This document shows, one piece after another, positions 1 to 9,358 of a stretch of DNA of 32,871 nt (positions are counted from its first letter, which is position 1; every line of letters starts with the position of its first letter). The DNA comes from Dechloromonas sp. (GTDB lineage Bacteria; Pseudomonadota; Gammaproteobacteria; Burkholderiales; Rhodocyclaceae). The notes beneath the pieces are model-generated. The model saw nothing but the letters and a program-made list of their open reading frames with translations, was not told where the DNA came from and searched no databases. The DNA is taken from contig JAQTXC010000006.1 of the NCBI GenBank assembly GCA_028689015.1, positions 1 through 32,871 on the forward strand, read 5' to 3'. A program made the position numbers and the translations under genes.

Positions 1-1283
1 AAAAACCGGATATTTTGCTCCTTTCCGTGCCCTTTCCCGGTTCCGTCTATGCCGCCTTTCGCATCGCCCAAACGATCAAGGCCCGCCACCCAGCCATCGT
101 TACCGTGCTGGGCGGCGGCTGGGTCAACACCGAGTTGCGCAGCCTCAAGGAAGGGCGGGTGTTCGATTTCTTCGACTACGTAACGCTCGACGATGGCGAA
201 CGGCCACTGCTGGCGCTGATCGAACACTGGCAAGGCCAGCGCCCACGCCTCAACCTGGTGCGCGCCTACGCCCGGGTCGACGGTCAGGTCCGTTACTTCA
301 ACCACGGCAATGAGCCCGACATTCCCTTCGCCGAAGTCGGCACGCCGACCTGGGATGGCCTGCCGCTGGATGCTTACCTGTCGCTGCTCGACCTGCTCAA
401 TCCCATGCACCGCCTCTGGTCCGACGCCTGCTGGAACAAGCTGACCGTGGCCCACGGCTGCTACTGGAAAAAGTGCAGTTTCTGCGATGTCAGCCTCGAC
501 TACATCGGCCGCTACGACGGCATTGCCGCTGAAATTCTGGTCGACCGCATCGAAACCGTTATCGCCGAAACCGGCCACAGCGGCTTTCATTTCGTCGACG
601 AAGCCGCCCCGCCCAAGGCCCTGAAAGCACTGGCTGACGAACTGCAGAAACGCAACCGGGCCATTTCCTGGTGGGGCAACATCCGTTTCGAGAAATCCTT
701 CACCCCGGAGCTCTGTCTACAACTGGCCGACAGCGGCTGCATCGCCGTCTCCGGCGGGCTGGAAGTCGCCTCTGACCGCCTACTCAAGCTGATGAAAAAA
801 GGGGTGTCGGTCGACCAGGTCGCCCGCGTCACCAAGGCATTCTCGGAAGCCGGCATCCTCGTGCACGCCTACCTGATGTACGGTTTCCCGACGCAGACCG
901 TGCAGGACACCGTCGACGCGCTGGAATATGTCCGCCAGCTGTTCCTTGAAGGCTGCATCCAGTCCGGCTTCTTCCATCGTTTTGCGTGCACGGTCCATTC
1001 GCCGGTCGGGCTCGACCCGGAGGAATACGGCATTCAGCTCAAGCCCCTGCCGGCCATCACCTTCGCCACCAACGATGTCGAATTCATCGATCCCAGCGGC
1101 GTCGACCACGACCGCCTCGGCCGGGCGCTAAACAAGGCGCTCTATAACTACATGCATGGCGTCGGCCTGGACGAAGACGTCCGCGCCTGGTTCGACGAAC
1201 GCGTTCCCAAACCACGCGTCGCCCGGAGTTTCATTGCCCGGGCCTTAGGCAATGCACCGCCTGGCCAGCCCCCCAAACGCTGA
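1..1283 (+). CDS. B12-binding radical SAM protein, 5' end outside the window
   Basis: The reading frame is open to the left edge (in frame from base 3), so the N-terminus is missing; a TTG at 15 is not a credible start. The visible part begins inside a cobalamin-binding-like fold, with a Gly-rich VLGGGW segment, followed by a radical SAM core. The cluster motif around bases 455-490 reads HGCYWKKCSFCD, which is CX4CX2C rather than the usual CX3CX2C; this spacing occurs in some B12-dependent radical SAM groups. Later segments (GGLEVASDRLLKLMKKG and AYLMYGFPTQT) fit a radical SAM TIM barrel. The substrate is unknown. It ends 13 bp before jetA in the same direction and may be co-transcribed with it, but no functional link to Wadjet is established. 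Confidence 0.8.
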   Translation, partial: KPDILLLSVPFPGSVYAAFRIAQTIKARHPAIVTVLGGGWVNTELRSLKEGRVFDFFDYVTLDDGERPLLALIEHWQGQRPRLNLVRAYARVDGQVRYFNHGNEPDIPFAEVGTPTWDGLPLDAYLSLLDLLNPMHRLWSDACWNKLTVAHGCYWKKCSFCDVSLDYIGRYDGIAAEILVDRIETVIAETGHSGFHFVDEAAPPKALKALADELQKRNRAISWWGNIRFEKSFTPELCLQLADSGCIAVSGGLEVASDRLLKLMKKGVSVDQVARVTKAFSEAGILVHAYLMYGFPTQTVQDTVDALEYVRQLFLEGCIQSGFFHRFACTVHSPVGLDPEEYGIQLKPLPAITFATNDVEFIDPSGVDHDRLGRALNKALYNYMHGVGLDEDVRAWFDERVPKPRVARSFIARALGNAPPGQPPKR

Positions 1284-1296
1284 TTGAATCAATCTC

Positions 1297-2766
1297 ATGG
1301 ACTACAGCACGCTCGATGCCCTGCGCCAGCACCATCCCGCCTGGCGCCTGCTCAACTCCCCGCACGCTCCCTTGATCGCCAGTTTTTTACACCGTGCCTT
1401 CATCGCGCCGAATGTGCGTGTGCTACCCGCCGCCGACCTGATCGAATCGCTGGAAGACGACTTGTTTTCCCTGCGCGAACACCTGGGCCATGAGGCTTTT
1501 CCGCGTGCTGCGGTCGATTACCTCAACGACTGGGCCCACCCGGATAAGGGCTGGTTACGCAAGTTTTACCGGCAAGGCACGGACGAAGCGCAATTCGACC
1601 TGATGCCCGCCACCGAAAAGGCCATCGCCTGGCTGAGCACCCTGACCGAGCGTAGCTTTGTCGGCACCGAATCGCGCCTGCTCACCCTCTTCGATCTGTT
1701 GCGCCAGATGAGCGAAGGCAGCGAGGCCGACCCGCAAAAGCGCATCGCCGAACTTCAAGTACGGCGTGATGCGGTCGACGCCGAGATCGGGCAAATTCTG
1801 GCTGGCGACATTCAGCTACTCGACGACACCGGACTCAAGGATCGTTTTCAGCAATTCCAGCAACTGGCCCGCGAGTTGTTGGGCGACTTTCGCGAAGTCG
1901 AACACAATTTTCGCCGCCTCGATCGCAAGGTGCGCGAACGCATCGCCCTGTGGGAAGGCAGCAAGGGCGAATTATTGGGTGAAATCATGGGCGAACGGGA
2001 TGCCATTGGCGATTCCGATCAAGGCAAGAGTTTCCGCGCCTTCTGGGATTTTCTGATGTCCAGCCAGCGCCAGGAAGAACTCAGCGCCCGGCTGACGAAA
2101 ATCCTCACCCTGCCCGCCATCACCGGATTGCAGCCCGATCGCCGCACGCGGCGCATCCATTACGACTGGCTGGAAGCTGGCGAACACACGCAACGAACCG
2201 TCGCCCTACTATCGCAACAACTGCGCCGTTTCCTCGACGATAAAGCCTGGCTGGAAAATCGCCGCATCATCGACCTGCTGCGCGGCATCGAAGGCAAGGC
2301 GCTGGCCCTGCGCGTCGCGCCCCCCACGGGCACTGTCATGGAAATCGCCGATACGGGAGCCGGTATCGAATTGCCGATGGAACGCCCACTGCATACCCCG
2401 GCCAGCAAAGCAAAAATCGCCCCCCTCGCGCAGGATGCACTGCTGCCCGATGACGACGGCGATACCAGCGCCCTGTTCAATCAGGTGGTGGTGGACAAGG
2501 CGCGACTGGCGCGCAATGTCCGCCACGCCCTGCAAAGCCACGCCCAGATCACGCTCAAGGAAATTGCCGCCGACTACCCGCTGCAATACGGCCTCGCCGA
2601 ACTGGTCGCCTACCTGCAACTTGCCACCTCACAATTTCAGACCGTGGTCGACGAAAGCGTCGAAGAAGGCCTGTTCTGGCCAGGCACAGACAGCCAAGGC
2701 CGCCCCGTCATCCGCCGCGCCCGTCTACCCCGAGTCATTTTTGTCAGACCTGGACTGCCCGCATGA
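1297..2766 (+). CDS. jetA: Wadjet protein JetA (DUF3375, kleisin-like subunit)
   Basis: 489 aa, the usual size of the DUF3375 family. The N-terminus (MDYSTLDALRQHHPAWRLL, then LIASFLHRAF) is characteristic, and the middle is rich in charged helices likely to form coiled coil (residues about 145-220). In type I Wadjet, JetA is the kleisin (MukF/MksF-like) that bridges the SMC-like JetC and recruits the KITE protein JetB, forming the loop-extruding complex that recognises small circular DNA. The stop codon overlaps the jetB start (ATGA at 2763-2766), so the two are translationally coupled. The start at 1297 has a weak ribosome-binding site but matches the family N-terminus. The assignment rests on family recognition and on the ordered jetB, jetC and jetD genes. 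Confidence 0.92.
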   Translation: MDYSTLDALRQHHPAWRLLNSPHAPLIASFLHRAFIAPNVRVLPAADLIESLEDDLFSLREHLGHEAFPRAAVDYLNDWAHPDKGWLRKFYRQGTDEAQFDLMPATEKAIAWLSTLTERSFVGTESRLLTLFDLLRQMSEGSEADPQKRIAELQVRRDAVDAEIGQILAGDIQLLDDTGLKDRFQQFQQLARELLGDFREVEHNFRRLDRKVRERIALWEGSKGELLGEIMGERDAIGDSDQGKSFRAFWDFLMSSQRQEELSARLTKILTLPAITGLQPDRRTRRIHYDWLEAGEHTQRTVALLSQQLRRFLDDKAWLENRRIIDLLRGIEGKALALRVAPPTGTVMEIADTGAGIELPMERPLHTPASKAKIAPLAQDALLPDDDGDTSALFNQVVVDKARLARNVRHALQSHAQITLKEIAADYPLQYGLAELVAYLQLATSQFQTVVDESVEEGLFWPGTDSQGRPVIRRARLPRVIFVRPGLPA

Positions 2767-3401
2767 ATACATCCGCCAGCACAATCGAAACAGCCGATGC
2801 CACTGTTCAGGAACGCTCTGCCCTGCTCATCGCCTTGCTCAAAGGCGTGCTTTACCGTGATGAAGCGGGCCTGCTCTGGCCAGCACTGCTCAGTCAGCAA
2901 GCCGGCGTGCGGGACTATGTCAGCATCCTCGGCCTGGAGCTCATTCTCGATGACGCCGAAGGTCACGCCTTCCTGCGCAGCCGCCCGGACAACCTGGACG
3001 AGACGGCCCCAAAGCTCCCCCGCCTGATCGCCCGTCGGCCGCTCTCTTTCCCGGTCAGCCTGTTGTTGGCACTGCTCCGTCGTAAGCTGGCCGAATTCGA
3101 CGCCGGCGGCGACCAGACCCGGCTAGTACTCAGCCGCGAAGAAATCGCCGACCTGATCCGCGTTTTCCTGCCCGAACACAGCAACGAAGCCCGCCTGATC
3201 GACCAGATCGACGTTCACATCAACAAGGTCATTGAATTAGGTTTTCTGCGCAAGCTGAAAGGCCATCATGCGGTCGACAGCGAAAAAGAGGCCCATTTCG
3301 AGGTCAGACGGATCTTGAAGGCCTTCGTCGACGCGCAATGGCTGGCCGAATTTGATGAACGGCTCGCGGGGTATAAAGCGCAGTTGGCGGAAAATAGCTA
3401 A
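2763..3401 (+). CDS. jetB: Wadjet protein JetB (DUF4194, KITE-like subunit)
   Basis: 212 aa, typical of DUF4194. It has the layout of a small all-helical/winged-helix KITE protein (MukE/MksE counterpart): a helical N-terminus (ERSALLIALLKGVLYRDE), then a central LIARRPLSFPVSLLLALLRRKL segment and a C-terminal winged-helix-like half. JetB binds JetA in the Wadjet condensin-like complex. It overlaps jetA by 4 nt. In uninterrupted type I operons jetC follows directly; here the next 2.58 kb (3402-5980) hold a non-coding stretch and the ptuAB pair before jetC begins. The C-terminus looks complete, so the insertion did not visibly damage jetB. Confidence 0.9.
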   Translation: MNTSASTIETADATVQERSALLIALLKGVLYRDEAGLLWPALLSQQAGVRDYVSILGLELILDDAEGHAFLRSRPDNLDETAPKLPRLIARRPLSFPVSLLLALLRRKLAEFDAGGDQTRLVLSREEIADLIRVFLPEHSNEARLIDQIDVHINKVIELGFLRKLKGHHAVDSEKEAHFEVRRILKAFVDAQWLAEFDERLAGYKAQLAENS

Positions 3402-3722
3402 CCCAGGATTTTCGGTAACCAACAACATGCCAAAAGCCAGTGATTGATCTTGTGAATACGCCACCTTCGAGCATTGAAGATGCCTGCTCCACTGAGGAAA
3501 GCAACCTAAATCACCGAGAAGCTGGCCCAATACGACGCCAGTCCCAAGCACACTAGCCGAGCATCTGCTACGTATGCACGACGTGGGCACGGACGAAGAT
3601 TTCGATACTCGTCACACGTCAGACCGAAGTCGCGAGAGGCTGTTCAAGCAGATAGATCGTGCCTGGACTTAAAATATAGACCTGCGAATAGCCAACCTGC
3701 CGACTTCTGAAAATAGACACCT
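3402..3722. other. Gap between jetB and ptuA with relic-like sequence
   Basis: 321 bp without a convincing gene, more AT-rich than jetA or jetB. One forward frame (about 3520-3672) reads without a stop through STLAEHLLRMHDVGTDEDF and ends at TAA (3670-3672). A second frame carries EKLAQYDASPKHTS, which also looks protein-like. Together they suggest a small gene broken by frameshifts, perhaps a short antitoxin-type protein, but I cannot name the family. There is no reverse transcriptase gene and no strong msr/msd-like fold, so a retron is not supported. No strong terminator is seen, so transcription from jetAB could run into ptuA. A promoter for ptuA may lie here but I cannot point to a clear one. 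Confidence 0.5.
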
Positions 3723-5165
3723 ATGCGCCTGAATACTCTAAAGCTTGAAAACTTCCGCTGCTTCGATGCGCTGGAGGTCGACCTTGATCCGCAAATGACT
3801 GTTCTGGTCGCCGAAAACGGGCAAGGCAAATCAAGCATTCTCGATGCGATCAGGATTGCCTTGTGGCCGTTTGTGGGTAGTTTTGACTTGGCAAAAACCC
3901 GTTACAGCCCCCCTGACGCCAGTATTGCGGTCGACGATATCCGCCTGATCCGCAAGGCCTCCCACGACATGGCCAGGCAATTACCCTGCGCTATCGAGGT
4001 GAGCGCATTGGTCGAAACCCAGTCCATGCAATGGAAGCGATACCGCACAGAAGAAAAACAGCACCCCAAAGTAGTCAAAGAGTCAGGTGATGCCATTCGC
4101 GAGCATGCAAAAGGCTTGCAGGCACTGGTACGCGATCCGCAAATTGAAGGGATCACCCTCCCTGTTTTTGGCTATTACGGCACATGCAGAAATTGCAGCG
4201 GAAAGAAGCTCACAGAAGGTTCAAAACGCACCAAGGCCGAAAAGGACAGCACCGACGATAGCGACTTTTACATCCGCACCTTTGCCTATCGCGACGCGCT
4301 TGATCCTGCCTCAACCTTCAAACACTTTGAAGATTGGTTTAGCTGGCTGATGCTCTCCAGAGCACAGTACATCTTCACCCTCGATCAAAGCACACTCAGT
4401 GGCGAAGCCAAACTCGGCGGCCCATCCCCGGAGAGCGCAGAAGGAAAAGACCTGGCGAGAATCAATCACCAGATTGCCGCCGTTCGGCAGGCTATCGACT
4501 GTGTGTTGCAACCGACGACAGGCTGGCAACGACTGGATTTCAGCATCACTTATGAAAAATCACTCGTGCTCCACCATCCGGAGCTTGGCCTGATGAAAGT
4601 TGCCAATCTCAGCGATGGTATCCGCAGCATGCTGGCCATGGTAGGGGATATCGCCTATCGCTGCGTCAAACTGAACCCGCATTTGGGCAACGAGGCCGCG
4701 CTCAAAACACCCGGCGTGGTCATGATCGACGAGGTCGACATGCATCTGCATCCGGGGTGGCAGCAGACAGTGCTTGGGCAGTTACAGGCAGCCTTTCCGA
4801 AGATTCAGTTCGTTGTGACCACGCATAGCCCGCAAGTTATATCTTCGATTGCTTCGGAACATATCCGGGTTATACGAGGAAACCAGATTCTTTCGACGGT
4901 AGGAACGGAAGGCGCCGAAAACTCCCGGATCATTAAAAGAGTCTTTTTGGTCGATCCCCGCCCGCAAGCAAACCAAGCCACCAAAGACCTCACCGAATAT
5001 CTGAATCTTGTTTATGTAGACCTATGGGATTCGCCGCGAGCCAAGGCACTGCGCCAAGAGTTGGATGCCCGTTACCAAGGCGAAGAGCCCGCGCTGACTG
5101 AAGCTGATCTTCACATTGAAAATCGCATTTGGGAAAAATCGCTTGAGGGTGACGCCGAGGCATGA
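3723..5165 (+). CDS. ptuA: Septu-like ATPase PtuA
   Basis: 480 aa ABC/SMC-type ATPase of the short AAA_21/AAA_23 kind. The N-terminus is LKLENFRCFDALEVDLD, followed by Walker A AENGQGKSS (residues 30-38). The signature-like LSDGIRSMLAM lies near residue 295, Walker B VVMIDEVDMHLHP near 331-343, and the TTHSPQ switch near 366. The central part contains a YGTCRNCSG stretch with two cysteines. PtuA is the ATPase of the Septu anti-phage system; it assembles with the HNH nuclease PtuB, encoded immediately downstream with an ATGA overlap (5162-5165). Codon use is visibly less GC-biased than in jetA or jetC, suggesting separate acquisition. Other OLD-like defence ATPases are possible, but the TIGR02646 partner makes PtuA the best call. 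Confidence 0.87.
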   Translation: MRLNTLKLENFRCFDALEVDLDPQMTVLVAENGQGKSSILDAIRIALWPFVGSFDLAKTRYSPPDASIAVDDIRLIRKASHDMARQLPCAIEVSALVETQSMQWKRYRTEEKQHPKVVKESGDAIREHAKGLQALVRDPQIEGITLPVFGYYGTCRNCSGKKLTEGSKRTKAEKDSTDDSDFYIRTFAYRDALDPASTFKHFEDWFSWLMLSRAQYIFTLDQSTLSGEAKLGGPSPESAEGKDLARINHQIAAVRQAIDCVLQPTTGWQRLDFSITYEKSLVLHHPELGLMKVANLSDGIRSMLAMVGDIAYRCVKLNPHLGNEAALKTPGVVMIDEVDMHLHPGWQQTVLGQLQAAFPKIQFVVTTHSPQVISSIASEHIRVIRGNQILSTVGTEGAENSRIIKRVFLVDPRPQANQATKDLTEYLNLVYVDLWDSPRAKALRQELDARYQGEEPALTEADLHIENRIWEKSLEGDAEA

Positions 5166-5977
5166 AGAAGATTTACAAATCGCCGCCGCCCAATGCACTG
5201 ACGGCGTATGCCGCACTTTATTCAGCAAATGACTGGGATGACTTCCGCAATCATGCAGCCCCTGGCCAGCCTCCCAGCTCGGACTATAAAACGATCAAAA
5301 ATTTATTGATCACCGACCAAGGTGGCTTGTGCGCTTACTGCGAGCAGGACATCAGCCAACATGACGCCAACTTTCAGCAGATTGAGCACTACCATCCCAA
5401 ATCTGACACATCGAATCCCGCCATTAACTGGGCCTTGCTCTGGGGCAATGTTTTCGCGGTATGTACAGGAGGCTCTAAAAAGCCCAAAGGTGAGCCGGAC
5501 TACCCGCTACCGGAAAACCTGAGTTGCGACGCGCACAAAAATCACCTTCTGCACGGGAAAAGTCCGGCAGCCATCGCTGCGGCCCTGGCTGCACAAATCA
5601 ACCCGCTCAATCTGCACGCCTCTCCCTGCCTGTTCGATTTCGATAGACGCACTGGCGAATTGCTCCCCAATAGCACCACATGTGCACAAATCGATCAGCA
5701 GCAAGACTTGCCCGCCCAGACGACGCAAACCCGGATTCAAGAGAACATTCGCACCTTAAATCTCAACTGCGACCGCTTGTGTCAGCACCGGCGGAAAGTC
5801 CTGATCAACTACAACCAGGAACTTAAAAAAGCACGGGAAAGTGGCGACAGAAGCTTCCATCAGAAACTGGCTCAACGCTGGTTCAGCAAGCGCTGGCCTG
5901 CCTTTTTCACGACACGTCGCATTCTGCTCGGCCAAGCGGCAGAAAACCATCTTCAGGCAATTTCCTTCCAAGGCTGA
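5162..5977 (+). CDS. ptuB: Septu-like HNH endonuclease PtuB (TIGR02646 type)
   Basis: 271 aa. The nuclease core shows a CAYCEQDIS zinc-type knuckle (about residues 57-65), the IEHYHPKS active-site segment with the expected histidines (about 74-81), NWALLWGNVFAVC (about 88-100) and a later CDAHKNHLL segment. This is the pattern of TIGR02646 proteins, which act as PtuB in Septu and as an effector in Ec78-type retrons. It presumably cuts DNA or RNA when PtuA senses infection. The start overlaps the ptuA stop. The stop is followed after only 3 nt by the jetC ATG, so ptuB replaces jetB as the gene immediately upstream of jetC. It is AT-richer than its jet neighbours. No RT gene is nearby, so a retron is unlikely. 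Confidence 0.88.
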   Translation: MKKIYKSPPPNALTAYAALYSANDWDDFRNHAAPGQPPSSDYKTIKNLLITDQGGLCAYCEQDISQHDANFQQIEHYHPKSDTSNPAINWALLWGNVFAVCTGGSKKPKGEPDYPLPENLSCDAHKNHLLHGKSPAAIAAALAAQINPLNLHASPCLFDFDRRTGELLPNSTTCAQIDQQQDLPAQTTQTRIQENIRTLNLNCDRLCQHRRKVLINYNQELKKARESGDRSFHQKLAQRWFSKRWPAFFTTRRILLGQAAENHLQAISFQG

Positions 5978-5980
5978 TTG

Positions 5981-8900
5981 ATGTCTGCCCCCACCTCCCT
6001 CCCTCTCGACTTCTCCACCAATGACAGCCTCTCCGGCTTTCGCCTGCAGCGTCTGGAAGTTTACAACTGGGGGACGTTCGATCAGCGGGTGTGGGCCTTG
6101 CAGCTCAATGGGCAAAACGGCCTGCTGACCGGCGACATCGGTTCCGGCAAATCGACGTTGGTTGATGCCGTGACCACCTTGCTGGTGCCGGCGCATCGCA
6201 TCGCTTACAACAAGGCTGCCGGGGCGGATAACAAGGAGCGCTCGCTGCGTTCCTACGTATTGGGCCACTACAAGTCCGAGCGCAACGAAGCCACCGGGAC
6301 GACACGCCCGGTCAGCCTGCGCGAGCCGGGCAATTACTCGGTGATTCTCGGGGTTTTTCATAATGCCGGTTACGACCAGACGGTGACGCTGGCGCAGGTG
6401 TTCTGGCTAAAGGAAGCGCATGGGCAACCGGCGCGTTTTTATGTCGGTGCCGAAAAAGCCCTGAGCATTGCCCGTGATTTCGCCAATTTCGGTAGCGACA
6501 TCAATACCCTGCGCAAAAATCTACGCAAGGATGGTGCGCTGATTGAAGAGAGCTTTCCGCCCTACGGCGCCTGGTTTCGGCGGCGCTTTGGTATCGAAAA
6601 CGATCAGGCACTGGAGCTGTTTCATCAGACAGTGTCGATGAAATCGGTCGGCAATCTGACTGATTTCGTGCGCAGCCACATGCTGGAACCTTTTGATGTG
6701 GCACCCCGCGTTGCGGCGCTGATCCAGCACGTCGATGACCTCAACCGGGCCCACGAAGCGGTACTGCAGGCACAACGGCAGGTAGCGCAGCTACAACCGC
6801 TAGTGGCGGAGAACGAACGCCACGCACAACTCGCCGGGAAGATTGACCACCTCCGCCAATGCCGAGATTGGCTGCGCCCTTGGTTCGCCAGCCTGAAAGC
6901 CGCCCTGATCGACAAGCGCCTGGCCCATTTTTCCGATGACTGGCAGCGACTCGACCGCCAGCTCAAACAACTGGCCGACGAGCGCGATCAACTCGGCCTG
7001 CGGATCGACGAACTGAAGCAGGCGGTGGCGAACAATGGCGGCGACCGCCTCGAACGTCTGCGCATCGAGATCAGCCAACTGGCAGCCGAGCGCGACAAGC
7101 GCCAACACAAAGCGCAGCACTACGGCGAACTTTTGCAAGTTCTGGGCGAGCAGGCCGCCGATGCTCCCGCGGGCTTCCTGCGCCAACAGCAACAGCTTGC
7201 GAGCTGGCGCGAAGCCACCGAAGAACGTCAGGCCACCGTGCAAAATGCCGCCACCGAACTGGCCGTCACCTTGCGGCAAGGCAAACAGGCGCATGACGAG
7301 CGGGCCAGCGAAATCACCAGTCTAAAGGCGCGCAAGAGCAATCTCCCCGCAGAGCAGATCGCCTTGCGCAGCGCGTTATGTCAGGCATTGAAAATCGACG
7401 CGGACACCCTGCCCTTTGCCGGCGAACTGGTACAGGTCCGTGACGACGAGCACCACTGGGAAGGCGCGGCCGAGCGTTTACTACGTAATTTCGGTCTATC
7501 GCTGCTGGTGCCGGATGCACATTACAACGTCGTGGCCGACTGGGTAGATCGCACCCATTTGCGCGGTCGGCTGGTCTATTACCGGGTCCGAATGCAACCT
7601 CGGCGCAGCGAACTGTCCAGCCTGCACCCGCAATCACTGGCCAGCAAGCTGGCGATCAAGCCGGATACTGCCTGTTACGACTGGCTGGAACGAGAAATCG
7701 CTCATCGCTTCGATGTTGCCTGCTGTGCTGACCAGGAACAATTCCGTCGCGAAACCCGTGCTATCACCCGCGCCGGGCAAATCAAGGCGCCCGGCGAGCG
7801 GCATGAAAAAGATGACCGCCACCGCCTCGACGACCGCAGTCGCTACGTGCTGGGCTGGAGCAACCATGCCAAGATTGCGGCGCTCGAAATCCAGCAGCGC
7901 CAGCTCGAAATTCAGTTGGGCCAGGTCGGCAGCGAACTGAGCAAGCTCGACCAGGCGCGCCGCCAGCTCAGCACCCAACTAACCGCCTTGGCCACCCTTG
8001 CCGCATTCACCGATTTTGACGAAATTGACGGGGCAACCGTGACACGTCGCATTGCTGCGTTACAAGACGAGCGCAATGCATTGGAAGCTGCCTCCGACCG
8101 CCTGCGCGAACTCAACGGCCAATTGCGCGCCGTCCTCGATCAAAAAATTACGGTCGACAACCAAATTGGGCAAAAAATCGGCGAACGCGGCAAGCTCGAA
8201 GGCAAGCGAGAAGAACTGGAAATCATGGCCCGCGCCACCGCTGAAACGGTCGCCAGCTTGCCGCCGGAAAACTTGATTCAGGCACAAAACCAGCTCGCAC
8301 CGCTACGCAGCGAAGCGCTGGGCGAACATCAACTGAGCATCGAATCCTGCGATCACCGCGAGCAGGACTTACGCGGCTGGCTGCAAGCCCAAATCGACAG
8401 CGACACCCGGACCCTGCAACGCCTGGGCGAAAAAATCGTCAAATCTATGGCGGCCTTCAAGGAAGAATTCAAACTCGAAACCGCCGAAATTGACGCCAGC
8501 CTGGCCGCTGCTTTTGAATACAAAAACTTGCTCGACAAGCTCAATGCCGACGACCTGCCGCGCTTCGTTGAACACTTCAAGGAACTGCTCAACGTTAACA
8601 CCATCCGGGAAATTGCCAATTTCAATGCCCTGCTGGCCAAAGAGCGGGAAGAAATCAGCGAACGCATTGCGCTCATCAACCAGTCCCTGACTCAAATCGA
8701 TTACAACCCCGGCCGCACCATCCGGCTGGAAGCGCAACCCAGCCCGGATGCCGAAATCCGCGACTTCATCACTGACCTGCGTACCTGCACTGAAAACAGT
8801 CTGACCGGTTCGGACAATGCACAGTATTCGGAAGCCAAGTTTTTGCAGGTCAAAGCCATCACCGACCGTTTTCGGGGGCGCGATGGCAAAAGTGAACTGG

Positions 8901-9358
8901 ACCGTCGATGGACCAGCAAGGTCACCGATGTGCGCAACTGGTTTCTCTTTGGCGCCTCGGAGCGCTGGCGCGAGGACAATAGCGAATACGAGCATTACGC
9001 CGACTCGGGTGGCAAATCCGGCGGCCAAAAGGAAAAGCTCGCTTACACCATCCTCGCCGCCAGCCTGGCCTACCAGTTCGGCCTGGAATGGGGGGCGGTG
9101 CGTTCGCGCAGTTTCCGCTTTGTCGTCATCGACGAAGCCTTCGGGCGCGGCTCGGACGAATCGGCGCAATACGGCCTCAAGCTCTTCGCCCAACTCAATC
9201 TGCAACTGCTGATCGTCACGCCGCTGCAAAAAATCCACATCATCGAGCCCTACGTCGCCAGCGTCGGCTTCGTGCATAACGACAATGGCCGCGATTCCCG
9301 CCTGCGTAATCTCAGTATCGAAGCCTACCAGCAGGAAAAGGCGCGATTAGCCTCATGA
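5981..9358 (+). CDS. jetC: Wadjet SMC-like ATPase JetC
   Basis: 1125 aa from the ATG at 5981 (a TTG lies one codon earlier). The N-terminal half-ATPase has [16 protein letters not shown] and Walker [10 protein letters not shown] (about residues 51-59). Long coiled-coil arms rich in E/Q/L/R flank a hinge-like centre (about 280-950). The C-terminal half carries the signature [20 protein letters not shown] (about 1007) and Walker [18 protein letters not shown] (about 1045). This is the MukB/MksB-like motor of type I Wadjet, which dimerises, extrudes DNA loops with JetA and JetB, and presents circular DNA to JetD. It overlaps jetD by ATGA. It starts 3 nt after the ptuB stop, so its translation may now depend on ribosomes finishing ptuB. 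Confidence 0.93.
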   Translation: MSAPTSLPLDFSTNDSLSGFRLQRLEVYNWGTFDQRVWALQLNGQNGLLTGDIGSGKSTLVDAVTTLLVPAHRIAYNKAAGADNKERSLRSYVLGHYKSERNEATGTTRPVSLREPGNYSVILGVFHNAGYDQTVTLAQVFWLKEAHGQPARFYVGAEKALSIARDFANFGSDINTLRKNLRKDGALIEESFPPYGAWFRRRFGIENDQALELFHQTVSMKSVGNLTDFVRSHMLEPFDVAPRVAALIQHVDDLNRAHEAVLQAQRQVAQLQPLVAENERHAQLAGKIDHLRQCRDWLRPWFASLKAALIDKRLAHFSDDWQRLDRQLKQLADERDQLGLRIDELKQAVANNGGDRLERLRIEISQLAAERDKRQHKAQHYGELLQVLGEQAADAPAGFLRQQQQLASWREATEERQATVQNAATELAVTLRQGKQAHDERASEITSLKARKSNLPAEQIALRSALCQALKIDADTLPFAGELVQVRDDEHHWEGAAERLLRNFGLSLLVPDAHYNVVADWVDRTHLRGRLVYYRVRMQPRRSELSSLHPQSLASKLAIKPDTACYDWLEREIAHRFDVACCADQEQFRRETRAITRAGQIKAPGERHEKDDRHRLDDRSRYVLGWSNHAKIAALEIQQRQLEIQLGQVGSELSKLDQARRQLSTQLTALATLAAFTDFDEIDGATVTRRIAALQDERNALEAASDRLRELNGQLRAVLDQKITVDNQIGQKIGERGKLEGKREELEIMARATAETVASLPPENLIQAQNQLAPLRSEALGEHQLSIESCDHREQDLRGWLQAQIDSDTRTLQRLGEKIVKSMAAFKEEFKLETAEIDASLAAAFEYKNLLDKLNADDLPRFVEHFKELLNVNTIREIANFNALLAKEREEISERIALINQSLTQIDYNPGRTIRLEAQPSPDAEIRDFITDLRTCTENSLTGSDNAQYSEAKFLQVKAITDRFRGRDGKSELDRRWTSKVTDVRNWFLFGASERWREDNSEYEHYADSGGKSGGQKEKLAYTILAASLAYQFGLEWGAVRSRSFRFVVIDEAFGRGSDESAQYGLKLFAQLNLQLLIVTPLQKIHIIEPYVASVGFVHNDNGRDSRLRNLSIEAYQQEKARLAS

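Noticed and set aside
3402-5977. Retron (Ec78-like) with PtuAB effectors
   Set aside because: No reverse transcriptase gene is present, and the 321 bp before ptuA lack an evident msr/msd fold; plain Septu fits better.
8369-9277. 302-codon open frame on the minus strand inside jetC
   Set aside because: Antisense shadow of a GC-rich coding strand; no family-like motifs, and the plus strand carries the jetC ABC signature and Walker B here.
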